Assembly: GCA_965200505.1 (NCBI GenBank)
Contig: OZ241343.1
Location: 1,674,001 to 1,738,000 of the forward strand
DNA length: 64,000 nucleotides
DNA from: VXNE01 sp965200505
Lineage (GTDB): Bacteria; Pseudomonadota; Gammaproteobacteria; Pseudomonadales; Azotimanducaceae
Direction: 5' to 3'
The notes beneath the pieces are model-generated. The model searched no databases and was not told where the DNA came from. It worked only from the letters and a program-made list of their open reading frames with translations. This document shows, piece by piece, positions 54,409 to 63,881 of this stretch. Positions within the stretch are counted from its first letter, which is position 1, and each line of letters starts with the position of its first letter. The position numbers and the translations under genes are program-made.

Positions 54409-56124
54409 ATGCCTTCCGCCGAGATTCAGCGAATCATCCTGATCGTCGCATTGATCGTGACGGGCTATCTCCTGATGCTGGCGTGGCAGGGAGATTATGG
54501 CGCTCCCGAAGCGCAGCCGACCGAGCCGCCGGTGGCGGCGACCGACGCGCTGGACGACGCCCCATCCGCGCCATCGACAGTGGCTTCACCCGTGTCGGAC
54601 GCGCCCAGCGAGGTGCCGGAAGTGCCCGCCACACCCACGGACACACCACGGGCGGTGGCGGCTGAAGTCCAACGAGATCGGTTGATCAGCGTGGAGACGC
54701 GCGCCATGAGTGTTTGGATCGACCGTCTCGGTGGCGACATCGTGGGTGTGCGGCTGACACAGTACCCAGTGACCTTGGAACAGCCCGACATCCCCTTCAT
54801 TCTGCTCGACCGCCGCCCGGGGCACATCTACGTCGCGCAGAGCGGGCTGGTGGGCCGCGACGGCCCGGATGCCCAAGGCGAACGCCCACTCTATGCGGTG
54901 GCGGCCGAAACCTACCGCTTCATGGACGCGCCGGGCGAGGTGGCGCTGCGCTTCGAGGATGGTGGCGTTGCGGTGGCCAAGCGGTTCCACTTCGATCCGG
55001 ACGACTACTACGTTGGCCTCGAATACGAAGTCGAGAACCGGCGCAGCGAGCCGTTTTCCGCGAACCTTTTCGCGCAGATCAAGCGCGACGCCTCGGTGCC
55101 GGAATCCGCCGAGGGCTTCAACTTGGGCCCGCGGCCTTACTTGGGCGCCGCCCTCACCACGCCGGAAAGCCGCTACGAGAAGGTCGATTTCGATGACTTG
55201 GACGACGAGGAGTTCCGCCATGAAGTGCCCGGCGGCTGGATCGCCGTCCTGCAACACTATTTCCTGAGCGCTTGGGTCGGCGACGCGGCGTTGGTCAACC
55301 ATTACTACGGCTATCCGAATCGGCGCGGCGACGGCACCTACATCGTCGGCTTCACCGCGCCCGCCTTCGAGGTCGGCCCCGGCGAACGCGGGCAGACCAC
55401 GGCGGGCTTCTACGCCGGCCCGAAAGACCAACGGCGCTTGGAGGAGATCGCGCCCAACCTGAACCTGGCGGTGGACTACGGCTTCCTGTGGTGGCTGGCC
55501 GTGCCGCTCTTCCACCTGTTGGATGCCATGCATTCCGTGTTCGCCAATTGGGGGGTGGCGATCATCCTGATGACGCTGGTCATCAAGATCGTCCTGTATC
55601 CGCTGTCGGCCGCCAGCTACCGCTCCATGGCCAAGATGCGCAAGCTCACGCCGCAATTGAAGCGGCTGCAGGAGCGCCACGCCGGCGACCGCCAGAAGCT
55701 CTCGCAGGAAATGATGGAGCTCTACCGCAAAGAGAAGGCGAACCCACTCGGCGGTTGCCTGCCGATGCTGCTGCAGATGCCGGTGTTCATCGCGCTCTAT
55801 TGGGTGCTCTACGAGAGCGTGGAGCTCCGGCAGGCGCCGTTCGTCGGCTGGATTGACGACTTGGCGGCGATGGATCCGTTCTTCGTCTTGCCGATCTTGA
55901 TGGGCGTGTCGATGTACGGCCAGCAGCTCCTGAATCCGCCCATGCCGGACCCCATGCAGGCGCGCATCATGAAGATGATGCCGATCATGTTCACGGTGTT
56001 GTTTCTGTTCTTCCCGGCCGGCCTCGTGCTCTACTGGCTGGTCAACAACCTGCTCTCGATGGCGCAGCAGTGGTTCATCACCTACCGAATCGAGAAGATG
56101 GACACCGCCGGCGCCCGCGCCTGA
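54409..56124 (+). CDS. yidC: Membrane protein insertase YidC
   Basis: 571 residues. N-terminal membrane anchor, a proline- and threonine-rich linker (residues about 30-85), a large periplasmic beta-domain, then the conserved five-helix insertase core: NWGVAIILMTLVIKIVLYPL with the hydrophilic-groove arginine in SYRSMAKM, CLPMLLQMPVFIALYWVL and the C-terminal MMPIMFTVLFLFFPAGL. Four bases after yidD. Confidence 0.98.
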   Translation: MPSAEIQRIILIVALIVTGYLLMLAWQGDYGAPEAQPTEPPVAATDALDDAPSAPSTVASPVSDAPSEVPEVPATPTDTPRAVAAEVQRDRLISVETRAMSVWIDRLGGDIVGVRLTQYPVTLEQPDIPFILLDRRPGHIYVAQSGLVGRDGPDAQGERPLYAVAAETYRFMDAPGEVALRFEDGGVAVAKRFHFDPDDYYVGLEYEVENRRSEPFSANLFAQIKRDASVPESAEGFNLGPRPYLGAALTTPESRYEKVDFDDLDDEEFRHEVPGGWIAVLQHYFLSAWVGDAALVNHYYGYPNRRGDGTYIVGFTAPAFEVGPGERGQTTAGFYAGPKDQRRLEEIAPNLNLAVDYGFLWWLAVPLFHLLDAMHSVFANWGVAIILMTLVIKIVLYPLSAASYRSMAKMRKLTPQLKRLQERHAGDRQKLSQEMMELYRKEKANPLGGCLPMLLQMPVFIALYWVLYESVELRQAPFVGWIDDLAAMDPFFVLPILMGVSMYGQQLLNPPMPDPMQARIMKMMPIMFTVLFLFFPAGLVLYWLVNNLLSMAQQWFITYRIEKMDTAGARA

Positions 56125-57425
56125 CGACGGACACCATCGCCGCGGTGGCGACGCCCCCCGGGCGTGGCGGCATCGGCGTGGTGCGCGTGTCTGGGCCGTG
56201 CGTGAGCGACATCGGCGCGGCCGTGCTGGATGCCCCCTTGGCGCCGCGGCGGGCCGTGCATGGCGCTTTCCGAGGGGCGGACGGTGAACCCCTTGATGAC
56301 GGCATCGCCATCTTCTATGCGGCGCCGCGCTCCTTCACCGGCGAGGACGTGCTGGAGCTGCAGGGGCACGGTGGCCCGGTGGTGCTGGAGCTCTTGCTCG
56401 AGCGGGTGTTGGCATTGGGCGCCCGGCGCGCCCGTCCGGGCGAGTTCACCGAGCGCGCCTTCTTGAACGACAAGCTGGACTTGGCCGAGGCCGAGGCCGT
56501 CGCGGACCTCATCGACAGCGCTACCCGCCAAACCGCCAAGGCGGCGACCCGGTCCCTGCGCGGCGAGTTCTCGAAGCGCGTCCGCGCCTTGGACCGCGAT
56601 GTGCTGGCGCTGCGTGTCTTCTGCGAGGGGGCCATCGACTTCGCGGAAGAGGACATCGACTTCCTTTCCGCATCAGACGTGGCGGAGCGCCTCGCCCGCC
56701 TGGAGGGGGAGCTGGCCACGCTGCTGGCCGAGACGCGCCGGGGAGCGGTGCTGAACGACGGTGTGCGGGCCGTGCTGGTTGGCGAGCCCAACGTCGGCAA
56801 ATCCAGCCTGTTCAACCGATTGGCCGGTGAAGACCGCGCCATCGTCACGCCCATCCCCGGCACCACCCGCGATGCGTTGACGGTGGACCTCGATCTAGAC
56901 GGTCTCTTGGTGCGCCTAGTGGACACCGCCGGCCTGCGTGAGGCCGCGGATGCCATTGAGGCCGAGGGCGTGGCGCGGACGCAGCGGGCCATGGCCAGCG
57001 CGGACATCATCGTGCGCGTCTTCGACGACCGGCACGACCCGAACGCCGCCCCAAGCGAAGGCGAAGTGCTGGTGTGCAACAAGGCGGACTTGCGCGACGG
57101 CCCGGTCGGGCAGCTGGCGCCGGCGGTGGTGGGCGTGTCCGCGCTGACGGGCGCCGGCCTTGAGGATTTGACCGCGGCGCTCAAGGCCGCGGCCGGCTAC
57201 AATGTGGGGGAAGGCGCGTTCACGGCGCGAAGGCGTCATGTGGAAGCCCTGAACGACGCCGCCGCGGCGCTCAAGCGGGCGGCTTGCCGCCTCGCGGAAG
57301 CCCGTGGCGAACTCGTGGCCGAGGAGCTTCGCCACGCCCACGGCGCCTTGGGCGCCATCGTGGGCGAAACGACCACCGACGCGCTGCTCGGCGAGATCTT
57401 TGCCACGTTCTGCATAGGAAAATAG
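56121..57425 (+). CDS. mnmE: tRNA modification GTPase MnmE
   Basis: 434 residues if it starts at the CTG codon 56121, which gives (L/M)TTDTIAAVATPPGRGG, the normal family N-terminus, overlapping the yidC stop as CTGA. The only alternative in frame is GTG 56070, which would add a 17-residue arginine-rich extension inside yidC. Domains: N-terminal 5-formyl-THF-binding part, helical region, G domain (GEPNVGKSS, DTAGLREAAD, NKAD) and C-terminal FCIGK with the catalytic cysteine. Works with MnmG on wobble uridine. Confidence 0.95.
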   Translation: MTTDTIAAVATPPGRGGIGVVRVSGPCVSDIGAAVLDAPLAPRRAVHGAFRGADGEPLDDGIAIFYAAPRSFTGEDVLELQGHGGPVVLELLLERVLALGARRARPGEFTERAFLNDKLDLAEAEAVADLIDSATRQTAKAATRSLRGEFSKRVRALDRDVLALRVFCEGAIDFAEEDIDFLSASDVAERLARLEGELATLLAETRRGAVLNDGVRAVLVGEPNVGKSSLFNRLAGEDRAIVTPIPGTTRDALTVDLDLDGLLVRLVDTAGLREAADAIEAEGVARTQRAMASADIIVRVFDDRHDPNAAPSEGEVLVCNKADLRDGPVGQLAPAVVGVSALTGAGLEDLTAALKAAAGYNVGEGAFTARRRHVEALNDAAAALKRAACRLAEARGELVAEELRHAHGALGAIVGETTTDALLGEIFATFCIGK

Positions 57426-57426
57426 G

Positions 57427-57440
57427 CTGCCCGCGGGCAG
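57427..57440. repeat. Perfect palindrome between mnmE and mnmG
   Basis: CTGCCCGCGGGCAG, 14 bp, directly after the mnmE stop and 15 bases before mnmG. It could form a small hairpin between the two genes; no T-tract follows. Confidence 0.7.
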
Positions 57441-57454
57441 CGGGTGCAAGGCCG

Positions 57455-59368
57455 ATGCGCTACGAGGAAACCTACGACGTCATCGTGATCGGCGGCGGCC
57501 ACGCCGGCACCGAAGCCGCCTTGGCCGCGGCGCGATCCGGCGCGAAGACGCTGCTGCTCACGCAGAACATCGACACCTTGGGCCAAATGTCGTGCAACCC
57601 CGCGGTGGGCGGCATCGGCAAGAGCCATCTGGTGCGGGAAATCGACGCCTTGGGCGGCGCGATGGCGGTCGCCACCGATGCGGCCGGCATCCAGTTCCGC
57701 GTGTTGAACGCGCGCAAGGGCCCAGCCGTGCGGGCCACCCGCGCACAGGCGGACCGGGCGCTCTACCGGGCCGCCATCCGGCGCATCTTGGAAGGCCAGC
57801 GGAATCTCGACATCTTCCAGCAAGCGGTGGTGGACCTCGACATCGCCGCCGGCCGCGTCCGCGGCGCCCGAACCGCGATGGGCCTCGAGTTCGCCGGGCA
57901 CACGGTGGTGCTGACCGCCGGGACGTTCCTCGGCGGCCGCATCCACATCGGCATGGAAAACCACGCTGGCGGGCGCGCCGGCGACGCGCCGTCCAACGCC
58001 TTGGCGGAACGGCTGCGCGCGCTGCCCGTGGCGCCCGGGCGGCTCAAAACCGGCACGCCGCCGCGCATCGCCGCGGCCAGCGTGGACTTTGCCGGCCTCG
58101 AAGAACAGTGGGGCGACACGCCGCTGCCGCGGATGTCCCATGTCACGGCCGCGGATGCATCGCGGCCGCGCCAACTGTGTTGCCACATCGCCTACACGAA
58201 CGCGGCCACGAACGACATCGTGCGCGGCGCGTTGCACCGCTCGCCGCTCTATGCCGGGGCCATCCAGGGCACCGGCCCGCGCTACTGCCCGTCCATCGAA
58301 GACAAGGTGGTGCGGTTCGCGGACCGCGACCGGCACCAAGTCTTCGTGGAACCGGAAGGCTTGGAAACCGGCGAGGTCTATCCAAACGGCATTTCCACCA
58401 GCTTGCCGTTCGACGCCCAGCTGGCCTTGGTGAGAAGCATCGCGGGCTTCGAGCGCGCCCACATCACGCGCCCGGGCTACGCCATCGAATACGATTTCTT
58501 CGACCCGCGTGGCCTGCACCATTCGCTGGAGATGCGCGCCATTGAGAACCTCTTCTTCGCCGGCCAGATCAACGGCACCACCGGCTACGAGGAAGCCGCC
58601 GCGCAAGGGCTGCTCGCCGGCGTGAACGCGGCGCGCAAGGCGGCCGGTTTGGAACCGTGGACGCCGGCGCGGCACGAGGCGTACATCGGCGTCATGGTCG
58701 ATGACTTGGTGAACCTCGGCGCCGACGAACCCTACCGCATGTTCACCAGCCGCGCCGAATACCGGCTGCGGTTGCGCGAAGACAATGCGGACTTGCGCCT
58801 CACGCCGGTGGGGCGAACGCTCGGCTTGGTTGGCGACGCGCGTTGGCGGGCGTTCGAGGACAAGCGCCGCGCCATCGACGAGGCGCGGCGGCTGTTGGCG
58901 TTCACGGCCGTGGCGCCGGGGAGCGACTTGGCGCAGCGTTTGGCGGATCGTTGCGGTGAGGCGGTGTCGAAGGACACAAACCTGCTCGATTGCCTGAAAC
59001 GGCCCGGTGTGCGCGCCGCGGACTTGGCCGCCTTGGCTCCAGCGCTGGCCGACGTGGCGCCGGAAGCGCTCACGCAGGTGGAAATCCAAGCCAAGTACGA
59101 TGGCTACATCAAGCGTCAGGACGACGAGATCGCCCGCGTCAACGCGCAGCGACGCATCGCCCTGCCGGCCACGCTGGACTACGCCGCGGTGGCGGGGCTT
59201 TCCAACGAGCTCAAGGAGAAGCTGGGCCGCGCCCGCCCGAGCACGCTGGCCGCGGCGGCGCGGGTGCCTGGCGTCACCGCGGCGGCGCTTTCGTTGCTCT
59301 TGGTGCATGCCAAGCGCAGCGATCGCGCAACCGGCGGCGGGGGCGGCGCACTCAAGCAGTCCGCGTGA
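57455..59368 (+). CDS. mnmG: tRNA uridine 5-carboxymethylaminomethyl modification enzyme MnmG
   Basis: 637 residues from ATG 57455. FAD-binding DVIVIGGGHAGTEAALAAAR, then SCNPAVGGIGKSHLVREIDALGG, TAGTFLGGRIHIG, and GQINGTTGYEEAAAQGL; the C-terminal helical domain interacts with MnmE. Partner enzyme of the preceding gene. Confidence 0.98.
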   Translation: MRYEETYDVIVIGGGHAGTEAALAAARSGAKTLLLTQNIDTLGQMSCNPAVGGIGKSHLVREIDALGGAMAVATDAAGIQFRVLNARKGPAVRATRAQADRALYRAAIRRILEGQRNLDIFQQAVVDLDIAAGRVRGARTAMGLEFAGHTVVLTAGTFLGGRIHIGMENHAGGRAGDAPSNALAERLRALPVAPGRLKTGTPPRIAAASVDFAGLEEQWGDTPLPRMSHVTAADASRPRQLCCHIAYTNAATNDIVRGALHRSPLYAGAIQGTGPRYCPSIEDKVVRFADRDRHQVFVEPEGLETGEVYPNGISTSLPFDAQLALVRSIAGFERAHITRPGYAIEYDFFDPRGLHHSLEMRAIENLFFAGQINGTTGYEEAAAQGLLAGVNAARKAAGLEPWTPARHEAYIGVMVDDLVNLGADEPYRMFTSRAEYRLRLREDNADLRLTPVGRTLGLVGDARWRAFEDKRRAIDEARRLLAFTAVAPGSDLAQRLADRCGEAVSKDTNLLDCLKRPGVRAADLAALAPALADVAPEALTQVEIQAKYDGYIKRQDDEIARVNAQRRIALPATLDYAAVAGLSNELKEKLGRARPSTLAAAARVPGVTAAALSLLLVHAKRSDRATGGGGGALKQSA

Positions 59369-59931
59369 CGCGGGATGCCGCCATGCGGGCGCGCCTCGCG
59401 GCCTACGCCAGTCTGCTCAGGCGCTGGAACAGGACGCATCGCTTGGTGAGCCGGGGCGATCTGGATGAACTCGAAGCCCGTCACATCGACGACAGTCTCG
59501 CCCTTGTGCCGTGGCTGAAAGGGGCGACGTTGGTGGACATTGGCGCCGGCGCCGGGCTGCCGGGCATCCCGCTGGCCCTCGCCCGGCCGGACATCGGCGT
59601 CACCTTGCTGGAACGGAGCGCGCGGAAGGCCCGCTTCCTCCGCCAAGTGGTGCTGGAACTGGCCCTCGGCAACGCCGAGGTGGTGGGAGAAGACGCGCGC
59701 CGCTACCGCCCCCTCGCGTTGTTTGACACTGCCACGGTGCGGGCGGTGGCGCGGCCGCAGTGCGCATGGCGGCTGGCGCGGCCGTTGCTGCGGGCGGGTG
59801 GGATGGCTCTGCTGCAGTCCAACGCACCGCTTGCGCCGGTGGCCTTCCCGGCCGGGCGGTTGGTGGCGAGTGCGCCGACCCGTGCGGCCGGCCGGCCGCC
59901 GCGGCACGTCACGGCGGTGGCGGCGCACTGA
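59365..59931 (+). CDS. rsmG: 16S rRNA (guanine-527-N7)-methyltransferase RsmG
   Basis: 188 residues from GTG 59365, overlapping mnmG. Shorter than the 207 of E. coli. LLRRWNRTHRLVSRGDLDELEARHIDDSL and LVDIGAGAGLPGIPLAL (SAM-binding) identify it; the usual RAFA-like segment reads AVARPQCAW. Confidence 0.93.
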   Translation: MTRDAAMRARLAAYASLLRRWNRTHRLVSRGDLDELEARHIDDSLALVPWLKGATLVDIGAGAGLPGIPLALARPDIGVTLLERSARKARFLRQVVLELALGNAEVVGEDARRYRPLALFDTATVRAVARPQCAWRLARPLLRAGGMALLQSNAPLAPVAFPAGRLVASAPTRAAGRPPRHVTAVAAH

Positions 59932-60692
59932 TGCCCGTCCTCGCCGTGGCCAACCAGAAGGGCGGGGTTGGCAAGACGACCACCAGCGTCAATCTCGGCG
60001 CGTCGCTGGCGCTCAGCGGGCGTTCCACGCTGTTGGTGGACTTCGACCCGCAAGGCAATGCGACCACCGGCTGCGGGCTGGACAAACGCGCCCTGCCCGC
60101 TTCCACCTACGAATGGCTGACCGGGGCGGCGGGGTTCGACGCGGTGACGCAGCGGTGCGCGACCGGCATCGAGGTGGCGCCCTCCAACGGTGACCTGACG
60201 GCGGTGGAGCTGGAGCTGCTCCGCAGCCCAGATCGCGGGGTGCGGTTGCGGCAGCGCCTGAACGCGGCGCGGCGCTTCGACTATGTGCTCATCGATTGTC
60301 CGCCGGCCCTCAACGTGCTCACCCTGAACGCGCTGATGGCGGCGGATGGCGTGCTGATTCCGGTGCAGTGCGAGTACTACGCCTTGGAGGGATTGACGGC
60401 GCTGCTCGACACCATCGCCGGCGTTCGGCAGCACGGCAACGGGGGCTTGCGGATAGCGGGCATTCTGCGGACGATGTTCGACCCGCGCGTGGGTTTGACG
60501 CTGGAGGTCTCGAAGGAGTTGATCGAACACTTCGGCGATCAGGTCTTCCGCACCGTCATCCCGCGCAACGTGCGGCTGGCCGAGGCGCCGAGCCATGGTG
60601 CGCCGGTGATCCTATACGACCGGCAGTCCCGCGGCGCCGTCGCCTACATGGCGTTGGCGAACGAGCTCGTGGGCAAAGCGACCGCGCCATGA
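59931..60692 (+). CDS. parA: Chromosome partitioning ATPase ParA
   Basis: 253 residues, ATG sharing a base with the rsmG stop. Deviant Walker A NQKGGVGKTTTSVNLG with two lysines, LVDFDPQGNATTG, and YVLIDCPPALN. Drives origin separation with ParB, encoded next with a four-base overlap. Confidence 0.97.
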   Translation: MPVLAVANQKGGVGKTTTSVNLGASLALSGRSTLLVDFDPQGNATTGCGLDKRALPASTYEWLTGAAGFDAVTQRCATGIEVAPSNGDLTAVELELLRSPDRGVRLRQRLNAARRFDYVLIDCPPALNVLTLNALMAADGVLIPVQCEYYALEGLTALLDTIAGVRQHGNGGLRIAGILRTMFDPRVGLTLEVSKELIEHFGDQVFRTVIPRNVRLAEAPSHGAPVILYDRQSRGAVAYMALANELVGKATAP

Positions 60693-61591
60693 GCCGGAAG
60701 CGCTTGAGCCGCGGGCTGAGCGCGTTGCTCGATGCGACGGACAGCCTGCCTGTGTCCGGAGAAGAGGAGAGCGTCCCCGCGGGGGCCGCAACGCTGCGCG
60801 AGGGCACCGCCGGGCGGCGCCTGCTCTCGGTGAACGTCGAGGATGTCTTTCGCAGCCCCCACCAGCCACGGGTCGCCATCGACGAGGCCGGCCTTGACGA
60901 GCTCGCAGCCTCCATTCGCGCTCAAGGGCTGATGCAGCCGGTGGTGGTGCGCCCACGCCCGCTCGGCGGCTTCGAGTTGATCGCCGGCGAGCGCCGTTGG
61001 CGCGCCGCGCAACGCGCCGGGCTGGCACAGTTGGACGCGCTGGTCTGCGACGTGGACGATCGCCGTGCCATGGCCATGGCGCTGATCGAGAACATGCAGC
61101 GTGAAGACCTGAATCCGCTGGAGGAAGCGCTGGGCCTCAAGCGGCTGTTGGACGAGTTCGCCCTGACGCAGCAGGCGCTCGCGGATGCGGTGGGCAAATC
61201 GCGCCCCGCCGTGGCCAATCTGGTGCGGTTGCTGAACCTCTCCGCCGGCGTCCGCGAGCTGCTCCGCGACGGCGGCTTGGAAATGGGCCATGCGCGGGCG
61301 CTCTTGCCGCTGCCGCCGCCACAGCAGGAGGCGCTTGCGCGGGCGGTGGTGGCGCGTGGCCTCTCGGTGCGCCAAACCGAGCAGTTGGCGCGTCGCGCCG
61401 CCGCGCCCCGCCGAGAGGCTGCGCGGCCGGCGGCGGATGCGGACACGGAACGGTTGCAGCGGGAAATCTCTGAACAACTCGGTGCGCCGGTGGCGATTTC
61501 GCACACCGCCAAGGGGCGGGGCAAAGTGGTGATCGCCTACGCCAGCTTGGACGAGCTCGACGGCATCTTGGAGCGGTTGCGTCGCTCGTGA
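60689..61591 (+). CDS. parB: Chromosome partitioning protein ParB
   Basis: 300 residues. N-terminal CTP-binding domain with ELIAGERRWRAAQRAGL (C motif) and ENMQREDLNPLEEA, then a helix-turn-helix (TQQALADAVGKSRPAVANLVRLL) that reads parS, and a C-terminal dimer domain. Sites resembling parS are found in recF. Confidence 0.97.
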   Translation: MSRKRLSRGLSALLDATDSLPVSGEEESVPAGAATLREGTAGRRLLSVNVEDVFRSPHQPRVAIDEAGLDELAASIRAQGLMQPVVVRPRPLGGFELIAGERRWRAAQRAGLAQLDALVCDVDDRRAMAMALIENMQREDLNPLEEALGLKRLLDEFALTQQALADAVGKSRPAVANLVRLLNLSAGVRELLRDGGLEMGHARALLPLPPPQQEALARAVVARGLSVRQTEQLARRAAAPRREAARPAADADTERLQREISEQLGAPVAISHTAKGRGKVVIAYASLDELDGILERLRRS

Positions 61592-61630
61592 ACCGCGCCG
61601 TGATGTGGAGCTTGCCGCCAGTTCCCGCTC

Positions 61631-61650
61631 GCCGGCGCACTTGTGCCGGC
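61631..61650. terminator. Stem-loop after parB
   Basis: GCCGGCGCA-CT-TGTGCCGGC, a 9-bp stem with one G-T pair, 39 bases after the parB stop. No U-tract follows, so termination is uncertain. Confidence 0.35.
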
Positions 61651-61676
61651 GTCGGGGGCGGCGCGGCCGGCGCGCA

Positions 61677-62807
61677 ATGTTAGTCACTTGGTTCCGGCGG
61701 CGGCGCTACTTGCGCTTCACCCGCCATGTCGCGGGGGCCATTCGCCGCCGCCTCATCCGCGTAGCCGGGTTGTTCATCGCCCTGTTCGTGATCCATGTGG
61801 CGGCCATGATGGCCGTCGAGGGCCTCTCCCCAAGCGATGCCGTGTGGCTCACCATCACCACGGCGACCACCGTGGGCTATGGCGACCTCTCCGCGGTCAC
61901 GCTGTTGGGGCGGCTGGCCACTATCCTTTGCATGTACCTGTTCGGCATCTTCCTGCTGGCACAGGCCGCCTCGGACCTCTTCGACTACCGCGCCCTGCGG
62001 CGGGAGCGCCGCCGCCGCGGCGAGTTCAAGTGGAGAAACATGAAAGACCATCTGCTCATCGTCAACGTGCCCGCCCAAGACGCGGACACCTACCTCGCCC
62101 GATTCGTGGATCATGTGCGCCACGCCCCGACGCTGGCCGACATTCCGGTGCAGTTGCTCACGCCGCGCTACGCCGATGGCTTGCCGCCGGCGCTCGTGGA
62201 TGCTGGCGTCATCCACTACAACGGCGTGGCGGAGAACACCGAGAACCTGCTGGCGGCCAACGCCCATGAGGCTCGCTGCGTGGTCGTCATCGCCGAGGAA
62301 CCCTACGACCCGCGCTGCGACGCGCAGACCTTCGATGTGCTGAGCCGACTGGCGGCGTTGCCCGGCAGCCCGCCGCGCGTGGTGGTCGCCGAGGTGGTGG
62401 ACGACGTCAACCGCGCCCGCATCCTGGGCGCCGGTGCCACCGGCACCGTGCGCCCGTTGCGGGCATATCCAGAGATGGTGGTGCGGGCCTTGGCGGCGCC
62501 CGGCGTGGAACAGGTGTTGGAGAACCTGTTCACCCGCGACGCGGACCACCTCATGCGCTTCGACGTGCCCTTCGAGCGCCTGCGGTGGGCGGACGTGGTG
62601 GTGAGCTTCGTAAGCGGCGGCGCCGGTGTGCCGATGGGCTACCTGAACGATGGCGGCGTGGACACCAACCCACATCCAGACGCGGTGTGTTCCGGCACCG
62701 GCATCATCACCCTGATCGACGAGGCGCTCACCGTCACCCGCGAAACCGTGGCGGCTTGCTTGGGCCAAGCGGGCGAGGCTGGCGATGGCGACCCCGCGGA
62801 AAGTTGA
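61677..62807 (+). CDS. Potassium channel protein with RCK-like domain
   Basis: 376 residues from ATG 61677. Two membrane helices (VAGLFIALFVIHVAAMM and LATILCMYLFGIFLLAQA) flank a pore loop TITTATTVGYGDLSAV with the K+ filter GYGD. A cytoplasmic TrkA-N-type domain follows (DHLLIVNVP, VIHYNGVAENTENLLAAN, VVVIAEEP), though the first glycine-rich loop is not typical, so NAD binding is doubtful. Cytoplasmic gating by a ligand is likely. Confidence 0.85.
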   Translation: MLVTWFRRRRYLRFTRHVAGAIRRRLIRVAGLFIALFVIHVAAMMAVEGLSPSDAVWLTITTATTVGYGDLSAVTLLGRLATILCMYLFGIFLLAQAASDLFDYRALRRERRRRGEFKWRNMKDHLLIVNVPAQDADTYLARFVDHVRHAPTLADIPVQLLTPRYADGLPPALVDAGVIHYNGVAENTENLLAANAHEARCVVVIAEEPYDPRCDAQTFDVLSRLAALPGSPPRVVVAEVVDDVNRARILGAGATGTVRPLRAYPEMVVRALAAPGVEQVLENLFTRDADHLMRFDVPFERLRWADVVVSFVSGGAGVPMGYLNDGGVDTNPHPDAVCSGTGIITLIDEALTVTRETVAACLGQAGEAGDGDPAES

Positions 62808-62812
62808 CGACT

Positions 62813-63301
62813 ATGGAACTTCTTTGTGCAGAGTGCGGGAACGTGGTGGCGACGTCGTGGCACTCGCACACCTTCCAATATGGATCCGGAGCGTCTGCCG
62901 CTGCTCTCACCGTTCGTGTGCCGGTACGTCGTTGCGACGACTGCGACTTCGACTACTTGGACGACGAGGGCGAACGCATCATGCACGAGGCCGTCTGTCA
63001 CCACCTCGGCGTGTTGACGCCAAACGGGGTTCGTGGCATCCGCGAGCGTCACGGCCTGTCGCGTGCGGCCTTCGCAAAGATCACCGGCATTGGGGAAGCG
63101 TCCTTGAGTCGTTGGGAGAACGGCATCAAGGTGCAAACGCCTGCCAACGATCGTTACTTGCGCCTGCTCGCCCAGCCGGGCATTCTGGGACTGCTTCAAA
63201 GGATTAACCCGGTGCGCCGCGCCGAGAAGCAACCCGGACCGCCTTCAGACGAATCACGATTTCGGAGACGCTTCGGCAACGCGAGCAGTCGTTCAGCCTG
63301 A
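62813..63301 (+). CDS. MqsA/YgiT-type zinc-finger HTH antitoxin-like regulator
   Basis: 162 residues. Two cysteine pairs (LLCAECGN and RRCDDCDFDY) form a zinc finger, followed by an XRE-type helix-turn-helix: GIRERHGLSRAAFAKITGIGEASLSRWENG. This is the MqsA/YgiT layout of antitoxins. No MqsR or HigB toxin gene adjoins it, so it may be a stand-alone regulator. Confidence 0.8.
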   Translation: MELLCAECGNVVATSWHSHTFQYGSGASAAALTVRVPVRRCDDCDFDYLDDEGERIMHEAVCHHLGVLTPNGVRGIRERHGLSRAAFAKITGIGEASLSRWENGIKVQTPANDRYLRLLAQPGILGLLQRINPVRRAEKQPGPPSDESRFRRRFGNASSRSA

Positions 63302-63385
63302 ACCTCCACGAGCACCCCATGGGCGTGGCACCGTCCAGAAGGTGGTGATCCCGCATGTGCGCTTCTCATCCGCCGCCGCCCGCCG

Positions 63386-63391
63386 TATAAT
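63386..63391 (+). promoter_or_regulatory. Promoter -10 of ATP synthase operon
   Basis: TATAAT, perfect, 49 bases before atpI ATG 63441; the -35 candidate TTCTCA at 63363-63368 is weak. The gap from 63302 has no other feature. Confidence 0.65.
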
Positions 63392-63440
63392 GCCCGCGCC
63401 TCGCGTAGCTTGGTCCCATGCGGGGCACAGCGGATGATCG

Positions 63441-63878
63441 ATGGACGCGCCGGGTGCGTCGCCAACGCGACACGGCCCGGCGCTGGGGTGGATGTGCGCC
63501 GCGGCCTTTGATCGGCTGCGTCGGGCGCCGCTGTCGTGGCGCATCGTCGCCACGCAGTTCGGGGTGGTCGCTGTGGCGAGCGTGGCAGCGACGTTGCTGG
63601 GGGCCGCCGAGGCGCTGTCGGTGCTGTATGGCGGGGTTGCGGTTGCGGCGCCGAACGGCGCGTTGGCGCTGGCGGCCTCGCGTCACCCCAAGGGTGGCGC
63701 GCGAGCAGGTGCCGTGCGCTTCTTGGCGTTGGCCGCGTTGAAGTGGGCATTGGCCGGATTGTTGATGGCGGCCGCATTGGCGTTTCTGCCGGTCAAGCCG
63801 TTGGGGTTCGTCGCGGGGCTCATCGCGGCGGCGATGGCTGGCGCGTTGGCGCCCGTTTGGATGGAAGAACGAAGTTAG
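63441..63878 (+). CDS. atpI: ATP synthase subunit I (assembly factor)
   Basis: 145 residues with four hydrophobic helices (VVAVASVAATLLG, ALSVLYGGVAVAAPNGALALA, LALAALKWALAGLLMAAALAF, GFVAGLIAAAMAGALAP). Length and position directly before atpB fit AtpI, which helps assemble the c-ring. Sequence conservation in this family is low. Confidence 0.85.
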   Translation: MDAPGASPTRHGPALGWMCAAAFDRLRRAPLSWRIVATQFGVVAVASVAATLLGAAEALSVLYGGVAVAAPNGALALAASRHPKGGARAGAVRFLALAALKWALAGLLMAAALAFLPVKPLGFVAGLIAAAMAGALAPVWMEERS

Positions 63879-63881
63879 GGC

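Noticed and set aside
61605..61676. Upstream start of the K+ channel gene
   Set aside because: The stretch contains the stem-loop after parB and adds a non-hydrophobic arginine-rich segment; ATG 61677 begins the normal N-terminus.
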